In this document: piece by piece, positions 8,355 to 16,838 of the stretch
Layout of the letters: each line of letters starts with the position of its first letter
Numbering within the stretch: position 1 is the stretch's first letter
Notes under the pieces: model-generated
Told to the model about the DNA's origin: nothing
Database searches by the model: none
Seen by the model: the letters and a program-made list of their open reading frames with translations, nothing else
Program-made: the position numbers and the translations under genes
NCBI GenBank assembly: GCA_900542285.1
Contig: UQNF01000007.1
Location: forward strand, 1 to 57,390
Source: an uncultured Clostridium sp.
Lineage (GTDB): Bacteria; Bacillota; Clostridia; Christensenellales; CAG-138
Direction of reading: 5' to 3'
Length of the DNA: 57,390 nt

Positions 8355-9224
8355 TTATCGGATGCTCCTTGTGTATCCGTCGAATTCCATGGTTTTCTGG
8401 ATTTCAAGATAGTTTTCATAGGAGCTTTCGGTATCAACTATCTCGGCATGGACCTTCTGACCTCGTTCCGCCTCGGGGGTAGGGGTCATGTAGTCGCCGT
8501 AGAGCGTTGTCAACAGCTCATCATAATGGGCGGAAACCGGAAACACTCCGGATTCAAAAGGCAGCAGGATAGTTTCGTCCATCCATTCCCTTGGGAATAC
8601 GCTCTTTTCGTATTTCGATGCAGCGCCGAAGAAGCAGTGAACGCGCTTTGTACCGGCGTACGCTTCGCCGCGCACGAATCTGCAAAACGCCTTTGCGGGG
8701 ACAAGGCATGACAGCTTAAGCGCAAGCTTTTTGATTTTGCTGTCGGTTCGATAGCCCCTCTTGGCAAGCGATCTCGCGATAACAGCCTTTGATGCGGCAA
8801 ACTGAAGCTTTCCGATAATCGGGGCGTCTGAAAGGCTGTCGCATGGGAAGATGTCGATATAGATGCCCTGATGCATGAGCTCGTCCCTTGGAACATACCT
8901 TTCGATGCAGGCAGTGCCGTTTTTTCGGAGCTTGGAAAAAAACATCGGCCAATGTTCGGAAAATTCCGCCTGGAGGAAATATTTCTCCGATTCCGGTTCT
9001 GCGGGAGCCTCTTTCAGGAAACGCTCATATTCCGGACGCAGCATGATGATGTCCAGATCGTCGTCCCACGGGATGAATCCCTTGTGCCGCACCGCTCCGA
9101 GTGCGGTGCCTGCAAAGAGCTGGTAGCTGATCCCAAGGCGGCGGCAGATATTGTCAAACACCGTCAGCAGCTCCAGCAGCGCAGCCTGATGCTTTTTCAG
9201 CTGTTCATCAGTCCTTACCGGCAT
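8355..9224 (-). CDS. LicD family phosphotransferase
   Basis: LicD proteins belong to the nucleotidyltransferase fold and transfer phosphocholine or a similar phospho-group to surface glycans or teichoic acids. The diagnostic block is present at residues ~37-62 (LFAGTALGAVRHKGFIPWDD, then DLDI), with the metal-binding DDDLD acidic cluster. The length of 289 residues is normal. No signal peptide or membrane segment is obvious, in keeping with a cytoplasmic enzyme acting on lipid-linked glycan. GAGGA lies 6 bases before the ATG. The gene is in line with a glycosyltransferase and a lipid-carrier sugar transferase, which supports surface-polymer decoration. The exact group added (choline, ribitol, glycerol or other) cannot be told; no choline-uptake or activation genes (licA-C) are in the window. 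Confidence 0.88.
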   Translation of the reverse strand: MPVRTDEQLKKHQAALLELLTVFDNICRRLGISYQLFAGTALGAVRHKGFIPWDDDLDIIMLRPEYERFLKEAPAEPESEKYFLQAEFSEHWPMFFSKLRKNGTACIERYVPRDELMHQGIYIDIFPCDSLSDAPIIGKLQFAASKAVIARSLAKRGYRTDSKIKKLALKLSCLVPAKAFCRFVRGEAYAGTKRVHCFFGAASKYEKSVFPREWMDETILLPFESGVFPVSAHYDELLTTLYGDYMTPTPEAERGQKVHAEIVDTESSYENYLEIQKTMEFDGYTRSIR

Positions 9225-9258
9225 GGCATGTCCTCACAAATCCACTGATGTACTGCCA

Positions 9259-10005
9259 TCATTTAAGATACTTGACGGCGGCGAAAAATGCGTATTTTGC
9301 GAACTCCGTGCAGCATTTCGGAAGCGGCAGTTCCAAATAATCGCGAAGGATGCGCCAACGATTCCTTGCGCTTGAAAGCTTGTCGGCCGATCGGGAGCTT
9401 TTGACCTGTCGGTGCTTGGCAAGGCACTCCGTACATCCGAAAGCCGTGCGTCCGCCTCGCAGAATGTCAAGCCACATGACCATATCCTCGTGATAATACT
9501 CGGTGCTGAATCTGAATTCGTCTGCAATCTCCCTGCTCATGAGCACAGTCGAGCAGCCTATCACATTTTTTGAAAGCATATGCTCATAATCCGTGACCGG
9601 AGGAACGATGAATGCCTTTTCGCCTTTTTCTCTAAGCAGGAAATATGAGCAGTAGATAAGCCCTCCGCCCGATCTTTCGGCAAGCTCCAACTGCTTTGAA
9701 AGCTTATCCTCAAGCCAAACATCGTCAGCGTCGAGCAATGCGACATAATCGCCCGACGCCTCATCAAGCCCACGGTTTCTCGACCCGGCCGCACCGAGAT
9801 TGTCCTCGTTTTTTATAAGCCTTATCCTTGGGTCAAGCCTATGATATTCAAGCGCGATATCGGCGGTATTATCATTTGAACGGTCATCGATTATGATCAG
9901 CTCCCAATTTCTATGGGTCTGGGCAGTGACCGAATCCACGGCCTCTCGGATATAGCGTTCGGCGTTATACGCCGGCATTATTATCGAAACAAGTGGCGAC
10001 TTCAT
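9259..10005 (-). CDS. Family 2 (GT-A) glycosyltransferase
   Basis: A 248-residue cytoplasmic glycosyltransferase that should move a sugar from a nucleotide-sugar to a growing lipid-linked glycan. The N-terminal GT2 signature is plain (SPLVSIIMPAYNAERYIREA; IIDDRSNDNT), and the DxD-type metal motif appears as LLDADDVW near residue 91-98. The protein is short compared with many GT2 enzymes but complete. Its ATG overlaps the stop of the sugar transferase gene by four bases (ATGA), indicating translational coupling. A GAGGGGG ribosome site lies just ahead. Acceptor and donor sugars are unknown. Confidence 0.9.
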   Translation of the reverse strand: MKSPLVSIIMPAYNAERYIREAVDSVTAQTHRNWELIIIDDRSNDNTADIALEYHRLDPRIRLIKNEDNLGAAGSRNRGLDEASGDYVALLDADDVWLEDKLSKQLELAERSGGGLIYCSYFLLREKGEKAFIVPPVTDYEHMLSKNVIGCSTVLMSREIADEFRFSTEYYHEDMVMWLDILRGGRTAFGCTECLAKHRQVKSSRSADKLSSARNRWRILRDYLELPLPKCCTEFAKYAFFAAVKYLK

Positions 10006-10691
10006 CTTGCCCCCTCGTGCGTGAACATGAGCCTGACCGTTTTGAACATGCAGCTTAGGTCGATCCTGAAGGACCGATTGCGAATATAATACATATCGTA
10101 AACTATTTTTTCCTCCGGTTTAAGCTCATATCCTCCGTTTATCTGAGCAAGACCGGTAAGCCCGGGAGTGACCTGAAGGCGGTGCTTGAATTCGGGAATG
10201 TATTCGTCGAATTCCTCATAAAAACAGGCTCTTTCGGGACGGGGGCCGACAAAGCTCATGTTGCCGATGAGGATGTTCCATAGCTGGGGAAGCTCGTCCA
10301 GGCGGCTTTTCCTGAGCGCACGTCCGAATTTGGTGCAGCGCTTATCCTCCCTGTCCGCCCATTTCGGCCCGTCCTTTTCGGCATCGACACACATCGAGCG
10401 GAATTTTATCATCGTAAACGGACGGCCGCATTTCCCGAGCCGCTCTTGCCGAAAAAGCACCGGACCCGGTGAATCCAGCTTTATAATAAGCGCTATTATA
10501 AGCATCGGTATGAGAAGAATTATTCCGAGAATGAATGAAAAACAGAGGTCGAAACTTCTTTTGATAAAATGATAATACCTTGAGCTGATGGTTTTACGGT
10601 CAACATGGGACATGGCAGCAAGCGTATCGCCGTCCAAGGGCGCGCCGCTGCGCACTGATTCCATCGTTTCAGCATTAGTAAAAGATTCCAT
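10002..10691 (-). CDS. Undecaprenyl-phosphate sugar-phosphate transferase (bacterial sugar transferase family)
   Basis: This enzyme starts surface glycan synthesis by moving a hexose-1-phosphate to undecaprenyl phosphate. It has one hydrophobic hairpin (LCFSFILGIILLIPMLIIAL) followed by the conserved catalytic domain: DSPGPVLFRQERLG, FTMIKFRSM, RKSRLDELPQLWNIL, MSFVGPRPE and VTPGLTGLAQING. These match the WcaJ/RfbP C-terminal family. The ATG at 10691 is chosen because the longer in-frame version from the GTG at 10748 runs through a small GTGTAC hairpin. Neither start has a clear ribosome site, so the start remains open. It is the first gene after the promoter at 10828-10857 and probably leads the operon down to the left edge. 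Confidence 0.9.
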   Translation of the reverse strand: MESFTNAETMESVRSGAPLDGDTLAAMSHVDRKTISSRYYHFIKRSFDLCFSFILGIILLIPMLIIALIIKLDSPGPVLFRQERLGKCGRPFTMIKFRSMCVDAEKDGPKWADREDKRCTKFGRALRKSRLDELPQLWNILIGNMSFVGPRPERACFYEEFDEYIPEFKHRLQVTPGLTGLAQINGGYELKPEEKIVYDMYYIRNRSFRIDLSCMFKTVRLMFTHEGAR

Positions 10692-10748
10692 GATAACTTT
10701 TGGCTTTCTTGTCAAAATATGTGTACAGAAAGGTACACCTTGATGCAC

Positions 10749-11154
10749 AGCGTTTGGTGGTAAAAAATCATCAAAACGTTGGAAAAAAGTCCAATTATTG
10801 CCTAATAATCGAGCTTTTATCGCAGGAATTATACTATATGGGCCAATTCTCTGTCAATACATAAAAGCGTACTTTTATGCACTCTTTCGATAATATATTG
10901 ATAGATAACAAACTTGGAATCGATTGATAAATGAACCGCATCGTTACATGCATGGTAAATCAGAAGTAAAAAAATACTGCAAAAATCGGTAAATAACAGT
11001 AACAAAATAACAATGATAAGAAGTGAAAACAGAACTGACCCAATCGCCGCATATGCGCTCTATAAGCGTGGGGGCGGTTATCGGATTTGCGGCCGGGAAT
11101 ACATGTTAATATTTCAAAGTATAAACAATATGTCTGTTAACGGAACACATCATA
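10749..11154. other. 406-base AT-rich intergenic region with operon promoter
   Basis: This gap holds the minus-strand promoter described separately and the putative 5' leader of the glycan operon. The rest (10860-11154) is AT-rich and then turns GC-rich near 11041-11100. I see no coding region, tRNA or recognised riboswitch, and no clear terminator for the GNAT gene that ends at 11155. Confidence 0.5.
10828..10857 (-). promoter_or_regulatory. Sigma-A type promoter of glycan operon
   Basis: On the minus strand a perfect TTGACA (10857-10852) is followed after 18 bases by a perfect TATAAT (10833-10828). Transcription should start near 10820, leaving a leader of about 130 bases before the sugar transferase ATG. 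Confidence 0.75.
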
Positions 11155-11652
11155 TCAGCATGGCGCCGTTGTATTTGTAAGCTGATATGCAATGCGTTCG
11201 CCGTTTCTGACATCGATAATGCCGCAGCGGCGGAAGCCGTGCTTCAGAAGACAGCTTTGCATGGGCAGGTTGTCCCTGTGCGTGTCGATGCGGATAGTGT
11301 TTGTTCTTTCAAGGCAGAATCCCAGCGCGGCGGCAAACACGCCCTTGAATTTGCCGGACGAAGCTATCCTGTGAATGGTGCCGTAGGGGAGCGCATTTGG
11401 CCAGCTTCCCTCACGAATGATTTGATAGGTTGGCTCGTCCCCGAGGAAGAACATGAAAACGCCTGCGGCTATACCGCCCTCCATGACCAGAAACAGTCTG
11501 TCATTCTCAATATCGCCGATAAGCAGCTCCTCATCAGGATATCCGTCGTTCCACTGATTGGGGTTGCCATGCTCTGCCATGAAGCTGCGCGCGTGGGCAT
11601 AGATGGTGAGTATTTCGGGCAGATCCCCGGTATTTGCAAGTCTTATTTCCAT
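11155..11652 (-). CDS. GNAT family N-acetyltransferase
   Basis: A 165-residue protein beginning with the usual GNAT strand (MEIRLANTGDLPEILTIYAHAR), with an acetyl-CoA-binding-like segment (IASSGKFKGVFAAALGFCLERT) and the common C-terminal pattern TIRIDTHRDNLPMQSCLLKHGF followed by a beta strand. It would acetylate an amine using acetyl-CoA in the cytoplasm. The substrate is unknown. It follows the ABC exporter pair after a hairpin (11668-11697), and no ribosome site precedes the ATG, so translation may be weak or depend on upstream mRNA folding. Confidence 0.85.
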   Translation of the reverse strand: MEIRLANTGDLPEILTIYAHARSFMAEHGNPNQWNDGYPDEELLIGDIENDRLFLVMEGGIAAGVFMFFLGDEPTYQIIREGSWPNALPYGTIHRIASSGKFKGVFAAALGFCLERTNTIRIDTHRDNLPMQSCLLKHGFRRCGIIDVRNGERIAYQLTNTTAPC

Positions 11653-11667
11653 ATTTATTAATCAAAT

Positions 11668-11697
11668 CAGGGCTTTCCGCAGATTCGGAAAACCCTG
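11668..11697 (-). terminator. Hairpin between ABC exporter and GNAT genes
   Basis: CAGGGCTTTCCG and CGGAAAACCCTG form a 12-base-pair stem with one G-T type mismatch. In the minus direction only a weak AT-rich tail follows. It may terminate the exporter transcript partly. Confidence 0.45.
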
Positions 11698-11714
11698 AAA
11701 ACACAGATTCATCA

Positions 11715-13562
11715 TCAGGTAAGCTCAAACATACCCGTGTATAGGTCGTAATATCTGCCCTTTTCGGCGATAAGGCTGTCATGGTCGCCGCGCTCGATTA
11801 TCCTGCCCTGCTCAAGCACCATGATGGCGTTGGAATTACGCACGGTCGAAAGCCTGTGAGCTATCACGAAAACGGTTCGTCCCTGCATAAGTCCGTCCAT
11901 GCCGCGCTCGATAAGCAGCTCCGTGCGGGTATCGATGCTGGACGTTGCTTCATCGAGAATGAGCACGGTCGGGTCGCTGACCGCAGCCCTGGCGATGGCG
12001 ATGAGCTGACGCTGACCCTGCGACAGGTTTGCGCCGTCCGATACGAGCATGGTGTTATAGCCTTCGGGAAGGTGGGAAACGAAGTAGTGAGCGTTTGCTA
12101 TCTTTGCAGCCTCAATGCACTCCTCATCCGTGGCGTCCAGCCTGCCGTAGCGGATGTTGTCCATAACCGTTCCTGTGAACAGATGGGTATCCTGCAAAAC
12201 CATGCCGAGCGTACCCCTGAGATCCGCCTTCTTCATCCTGCGGACGTCGATGCCGTCATAGGTTATCTCGCCCTCGTCAACATCGTAAAAGCGGTTAATC
12301 AGGTTGGTAATGGTGGTCTTGCCTGCGCCGGTGGAGCCGACAAATGCGATCTTCTGCCCCTTCTTGGCGTAGAGCGAAACATCGTGAAGCACGGTCTTGA
12401 TACCATCGTAGCTGAAATCCACATCGTGAAGCTCGACCTTGCCGACAAGGGGAACCTCGGTGGTGCTGCCGTCCTCACAGGGAACGAGCCAGAACCTTTC
12501 GCCGTTCTCGTGCTCAACAAGCCTGACGTCGCCATCGTCGATCTCCGGCTCAACGTCCATGAGCTTAAATACCCTTTCCGCGCCGGCAAGTGCCAACAGC
12601 ACAAAGCTGAACTGCTGCGATATCTGAGAAACCCGGTCGGCAAACTGCCTGATGTAGCCAAGGAATGCGATAAGCACGCTGCCCTCAGTGACCAGCCCCA
12701 GCACGCCGAGCGTACAGGTGATGGAGTAGAAGATATGCGACAGATTATTCATGATTGGGCCGACGATATTGGCATAGGTGTTGGCCTTGGTCGCAGCGCC
12801 GCAAAGCTCCTCGTTAAGCCTGTCAAAGGTTTCGGAGCATTCCTCCTCGTGGTTGAACGCCTTGACTACCTTTTGACCGGCCATCATCTCTTCGATATAG
12901 CCATTGACGTCTGCTACGGCCTTCTGCTGACGGGAGAAATTGCGGCTGCTCTTTTTGCCGATTATCTTGACCGTGTAGAACACGACAAAGCCCATGACGG
13001 CTACGATTGCGAACAGCTTGAGCGACAGGATAAGCATCATCAATACAACGCCCACAAGCGATGTGCAGGAGATGATAAGTTGGGTTATGCTGTGGTGCAA
13101 AAGCTCGCGAATAGCGTCGATATCGTTCGTATAGTAGCTCATCAGCTCGCCGTGCGTGTGCGTGTCAAAATACTTGATGGGCAGACGCTGCATACGGTTG
13201 AACATATCCTTCCTCAGCTCGCACAGCACCTTGGTGGAGCAGATGAGCATCAGGTAGTTAAGCAGATAGTTCGTCACCACTCCGGAGAAGTACAGGAATG
13301 CCATGCCTATGGTCAGGGAGAGGTACCTTGCGTACTGCTCCGTCTTGACGACGCCGGTCTCCTCCAGCACCGCCACCAGCGGCTTCATCATGAACGAAGC
13401 CCCGATGGTGGAAGCGGAGTACAGCAGAATGGCGATCACCGCCACGATGAACATCCAGCGGCAGTTCTTGTAGTAGGAAAAGATCCTTCCGAGGGTCTTG
13501 AAGGGATTATCGGGCTTGCGTTTGCCCTTGAAGCCTGCGGTTATCTCCTTCTGATTAGCCAT
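11715..13562 (-). CDS. ABC exporter subunit (fused membrane and ATPase domains), consensus ATP site
   Basis: A 615-residue type IV ABC exporter half. Residues ~35-320 carry six membrane segments with coupling-helix features. The ATPase follows, with Walker A GSTGAGKTT (~409-417), signature LSQGQ (~513-517), Walker B LILDEATS with intact catalytic Glu, and H-loop IAHRLST. A 25-30-residue insert (~350-372, HENGERFWLVPCEDGSTT) precedes the ATPase. The start lies inside the end of the neighbouring exporter gene (8-base overlap, GGGGGTGG ribosome site), so the two are translated together and probably form a heterodimer of the BmrCD/LmrCD/TM287-288 kind. Cargo is unknown; drugs, lipids or peptides are possible. 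Confidence 0.93.
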   Translation of the reverse strand: MANQKEITAGFKGKRKPDNPFKTLGRIFSYYKNCRWMFIVAVIAILLYSASTIGASFMMKPLVAVLEETGVVKTEQYARYLSLTIGMAFLYFSGVVTNYLLNYLMLICSTKVLCELRKDMFNRMQRLPIKYFDTHTHGELMSYYTNDIDAIRELLHHSITQLIISCTSLVGVVLMMLILSLKLFAIVAVMGFVVFYTVKIIGKKSSRNFSRQQKAVADVNGYIEEMMAGQKVVKAFNHEEECSETFDRLNEELCGAATKANTYANIVGPIMNNLSHIFYSITCTLGVLGLVTEGSVLIAFLGYIRQFADRVSQISQQFSFVLLALAGAERVFKLMDVEPEIDDGDVRLVEHENGERFWLVPCEDGSTTEVPLVGKVELHDVDFSYDGIKTVLHDVSLYAKKGQKIAFVGSTGAGKTTITNLINRFYDVDEGEITYDGIDVRRMKKADLRGTLGMVLQDTHLFTGTVMDNIRYGRLDATDEECIEAAKIANAHYFVSHLPEGYNTMLVSDGANLSQGQRQLIAIARAAVSDPTVLILDEATSSIDTRTELLIERGMDGLMQGRTVFVIAHRLSTVRNSNAIMVLEQGRIIERGDHDSLIAEKGRYYDLYTGMFELT

Positions 13563-15387
13563 CTATGCCACCCCCTTCCGCATTGTTCCTTGCTCTGTTC
13601 TGCGAACGGTAGACCTCCCTGTAGATCTCGCTGCGCTCCATCAGCTCATCATGCGTGCCGATATCCGACAGCGTGCCCTTGTCGAGCACAATGATGCGAT
13701 CGGCATCCTGTATGGAGGATATTCGCTGTGCGATTATGAGCTTTGTCGTCCCCCTGAGGCTCTGACGGAATGCGCGTCTGATGCTCTCGTCCGTCTTGGA
13801 ATCGACTGCCGAGGTGGAATCGTCGAGTATCAGCACCTTGGGGTTTTTGAGCAAAGCCCTTGCGATGCAGAGACGCTGCTTCTGTCCGCCGGATACATTC
13901 ACGCCGCCCTGACCAAGGTCGGTGTCATAGCCGTCGGGGAAGCTCATGATAAAATCGTGGGCGCATGCCAGCCTGCACGCCTCCTCTATCTGAACGTCGG
14001 TGGCGTTCGGGTTGCCCCAGCGGAGATTATCGCGGATGGTGCCGGAGAACAGCATGTTCTTTTGAAGCACCATGGATACGGATTCACGCAGCTCATAAAG
14101 GGAATACTCCTTGACATTGCGTCCGGCAAGCCTGACCTCGCCGTGGAGCACATCGTAAAATCTCGGAATAAGCTGTACGAAGGTCGATTTGCCCTCGCCC
14201 GTGCCTCCGACGATACCGATGGTCTCGCCTGCTTTGATATGCAGGCTGAAATCGTGAAGATTCAGGTTCTCATCGCTGCCGGTATAGCTGAAATCGACGT
14301 TTACAAATTCGATATCGCCGTTTTCGACTTTGAGGTCGTTTTCCGGGCCTACTATGTCGATCTTCTCGTTGAGCACCTCGTTGATGCGGGCGATGGACTC
14401 ACGGGTCATGGTGAGCATCATGAAGATCATTCCTACCATGCCGAGGGAGCTGACCACCTGGTTGGTGTAGGTGAGCAGGCTGACAAGCTCGCCCTTTTGA
14501 AGCGTACCTGCGAATATAACTTCATTTCCGCCCAGAATGAGCAGTACTATGGCGCAGGTCCACATGATAAACATCTGGATAGGCCCGATGAGCGTGAACA
14601 TGCGCTGAGCGTAGACCTGAGTCTTTTGAAGCTCATCGGCAGAGCGGGCAAATTTTTCCTCCTCATAGTCCTCGCGCACAAACGCCTTGACGACTCGCAC
14701 GCCGGTTACGTTCTCCTGAACGGAAGCATTCAGCCTGTCATACTTTTTGAGCATGAGTGCGAAACGGGGCCTTGCGACCTTGCCGAACCAAAGCAGTATT
14801 GCCAGCAGCAGCGGCACGGCGACGAGGAAGATGACGGACAGCTCCGCATTTATGCGAAGCGCCATGACCGCCGCAAGTATCATCATCACGGGCGCGCGTA
14901 CAAATGTTCTTATGGCCTGCTGATAAAGGTTCTGCAGGTTGTTGACATCGGCTGTGGCACGCATTACAAGCGATGAGGTGGAGAATTTATCCGTGTTCTT
15001 GAACGAGAACGACAGGATCTTTTCGAAAATGCTCTTTCTGAGGTTCTTTGCAAAGCCCATGCCCGCAACCGCGGCGGTTCGCGCGGCGAGCGAGCCGAAC
15101 AGCAGCGAAAGCAGTGCGGAGAGTATCATAACAAGCCCCACAACGATAACGAACTGTTTCTGGTTTGCTATAAGCTCCGGAGAAAAATACTGCTTCAGCA
15201 GGAAATCGTCGGCACGATAGAGCCCGCCGTCAACAAGGGCGGCCATCAGCATCGGGATAAAGACTTCAAGAAGCACTTCGAATACGATGAAAATCGGTGT
15301 CAGTACAGTGGGCAGGATATAGCCCTTGGCGCACGGGAGTATGTTTCTAAAGCCCGTGTCCCTGCTCTTTATGGTTTTTTCTTTCAT
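13555..15387 (-). CDS. ABC exporter subunit, degenerate ATP site partner
   Basis: A 610-residue ABC exporter half with six membrane segments (~25-325) and an ATPase: Walker A GGTGEGKST (~394-402), signature VSGGQKQR (~498-505), Walker B LILDDSTSAVD and H-loop region IAQRISS. Two changes mark a non-hydrolysing site: the catalytic Glu after Walker B is Asp, and the H-loop His is Gln. Such asymmetry is typical of the degenerate-site subunit of heterodimeric exporters. It is the first gene of the pair, with AAAGGAAAG before its ATG and a promoter at 15434-15462. Confidence 0.93.
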   Translation of the reverse strand: MKEKTIKSRDTGFRNILPCAKGYILPTVLTPIFIVFEVLLEVFIPMLMAALVDGGLYRADDFLLKQYFSPELIANQKQFVIVVGLVMILSALLSLLFGSLAARTAAVAGMGFAKNLRKSIFEKILSFSFKNTDKFSTSSLVMRATADVNNLQNLYQQAIRTFVRAPVMMILAAVMALRINAELSVIFLVAVPLLLAILLWFGKVARPRFALMLKKYDRLNASVQENVTGVRVVKAFVREDYEEEKFARSADELQKTQVYAQRMFTLIGPIQMFIMWTCAIVLLILGGNEVIFAGTLQKGELVSLLTYTNQVVSSLGMVGMIFMMLTMTRESIARINEVLNEKIDIVGPENDLKVENGDIEFVNVDFSYTGSDENLNLHDFSLHIKAGETIGIVGGTGEGKSTFVQLIPRFYDVLHGEVRLAGRNVKEYSLYELRESVSMVLQKNMLFSGTIRDNLRWGNPNATDVQIEEACRLACAHDFIMSFPDGYDTDLGQGGVNVSGGQKQRLCIARALLKNPKVLILDDSTSAVDSKTDESIRRAFRQSLRGTTKLIIAQRISSIQDADRIIVLDKGTLSDIGTHDELMERSEIYREVYRSQNRARNNAEGGGIDG

Positions 15388-15433
15388 TCAACTTTCCTTT
15401 TCAGCCTGATTCGGCAGCGTCAATATTGGTAAA

Positions 15434-15462
15434 ATTATAGCACGCCGGGTCAAAAAATGCAA
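15434..15462 (-). promoter_or_regulatory. Likely promoter of ABC exporter operon
   Basis: Minus-strand TTGCAT (15462-15457), 17-base spacer, then perfect TATAAT (15439-15434). It lies about 45 bases upstream of the exporter ATG. Confidence 0.6.
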
Positions 15463-15512
15463 TGTCTTTCACATTTTTGCCAAAAATCACCCGATCACCC
15501 CCGGAATTATCG

Positions 15513-15541
15513 TTGTGCTTTGCGTCAAGGCGTGGTATAAT
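15513..15541 (+). promoter_or_regulatory. Likely promoter of YhbS-like GNAT gene
   Basis: TTGTGC (15513-15518), 17-base spacer and perfect TATAAT (15536-15541). It is divergent from the ABC exporter promoter in the same 308-base gap. The transcript would have a leader of roughly 150 bases; I recognise no riboswitch in it. Confidence 0.55.
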
Positions 15542-15695
15542 CGATTCACGGTCTATGAGTCCGAATAAACAAATTGGAGATGCTGTTTGAAACTTAACAA
15601 CACCTTGGAGAGTGTACTGTAAGCGGGAGGCTTGCAAATACATTCGCCGCAATGCCTCTCGCAGCTGACAGTCAACAGATGAAAGAGGTAGAAAA

Positions 15696-16337
15696 ATGAA
15701 AAGTATTATTGACTGCAACAAGACCTATACCATACGAAAAGAGACCGAAAGCGATTATCGCGCGGTCGAGAACCTGACCCGAGAGGCGTTCTGGAACGTC
15801 TATCGTCCGGGCTGTACCGAGCATTATGTGCTCCATCAGTTCCGTTCAAGGCCCGAATTTGTCAAGGAACTGGACTATGTTATGGAGGTGGGCGGTGAGC
15901 TCATCGGTCACATCATGTTTGTTCGCGCCGAGATAAAGGCGGACGACGGCAGGGTGATGCCCATCATGACATTTGGGCCTATAAGCATCCACCCCGATTT
16001 TCAGCGCAAGGGCTATGGCAAGATCCTGCTCGATTTTGCCCTTGAAAAAGCCGCTGAAATGGGCGTCGGAGCCGTCTGCATGGAGGGCAATATCGACTTT
16101 TACGGCAAGAGCGGCTTTGATGTCGCCTCAAAGAGCGGCATTCATTATTACGCTGAGCCGAGAAGTGAAGCCGTACCCTACTTTCTGCTCAAGCAGCTCA
16201 GTGAGGGCTTCCTTGACGGAGTGACGGGCGAGTACAGAACCCCCGACGGTTATTTCGTTTCCGATGCCGAGGCGGAGGAATTCGACAGGCAGTTTCCCCC
16301 GAAGACGAAGCTGAAGCTGCCGGGACAACTGGTATAA
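15696..16337 (+). CDS. GNAT family N-acetyltransferase (YhbS-like)
   Basis: A 213-residue acetyltransferase of the YhbS type. The acetyl-CoA-binding motif is clear (TFGPISIHPDFQRKGYGKIL, ~93-112) and is followed by VCMEGNIDFYGKSGFDVA, the usual late GNAT strand in this group. The C-terminal ~60 residues form the family's extension. Ribosome site AGAGGTAG precedes the ATG. It is a single gene ended by a strong terminator at 16345-16392. The substrate is not evident. Confidence 0.88.
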   Translation: MKSIIDCNKTYTIRKETESDYRAVENLTREAFWNVYRPGCTEHYVLHQFRSRPEFVKELDYVMEVGGELIGHIMFVRAEIKADDGRVMPIMTFGPISIHPDFQRKGYGKILLDFALEKAAEMGVGAVCMEGNIDFYGKSGFDVASKSGIHYYAEPRSEAVPYFLLKQLSEGFLDGVTGEYRTPDGYFVSDAEAEEFDRQFPPKTKLKLPGQLV

Positions 16338-16344
16338 TGTAAGA

Positions 16345-16392
16345 GATCCCCGGCGAGAGGATGCGCTTCCTCCGCCGGGGATCCTCTTTTTT
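16345..16392 (+). terminator. Rho-independent terminator after YhbS-like gene
   Basis: GATCCCCGGCG and CGCCGGGGATC form a perfect 11-base-pair stem, with a further small hairpin in the loop, followed by CTCTTTTTTG. Confidence 0.9.
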
Positions 16393-16667
16393 GCGCTCCG
16401 TCGAGCGTTGGAGAGCCGCTTCCATGCCTGCCTGCAGACGAACAGCGCATTGAGCATGCGGCGATGTTGGCTTTGCGGAGCAGGGAAAGCGGCGCAGGCT
16501 TGCATGACCCTGCAAAATCAATGATCTTATGTGATATTTATTGCCTTGATCAGGCTGAAGAACGCTCCGAAAATAAACTACCCTATGTGAAAACGACAGG
16601 GTCTGCGCACCTCTGCATTTTCGGGAAAAAATAAACGGATTTTTTTCATAAAAATTCAACTTTGCCG
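16393..16667. other. Intergenic stretch with no recognised gene
   Basis: Between the terminator and the next promoter I find no supported coding region or known RNA. A modest hairpin (ACCCT...AGGGT near 16580-16602) is the only structure noted. Confidence 0.4.
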
Positions 16668-16696
16668 TTGACAAGCCGAACCTGCGCATGTATACT
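16668..16696 (+). promoter_or_regulatory. Strong promoter of first paralogous lipoprotein gene
   Basis: Perfect TTGACA (16668-16673), 17-base spacer, TATACT (16691-16696). The predicted leader is about 135 bases. The same -10 sequence, spacing and similar leader length are found for the second paralogue. Confidence 0.8.
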
Positions 16697-16838
16697 CTAT
16701 GCAGAGAGCAGACATATCATAGCGTCTGTTCGGACATGAAGAAAGGACGGCGATGCATTCGAATCAAATAAGATACCGTCACGATACTGCTGCAATGAAC
16801 GTCTAAACAGAATAACAAAATTAAGGAGAGTAAATTCA

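Noticed and set aside
11781..13694. 637-residue plus-strand reading frame opposite the ABC exporter genes
   Set aside because: Antisense shadow of clear ABC transporter coding; His/Asp-rich translation without any domain.
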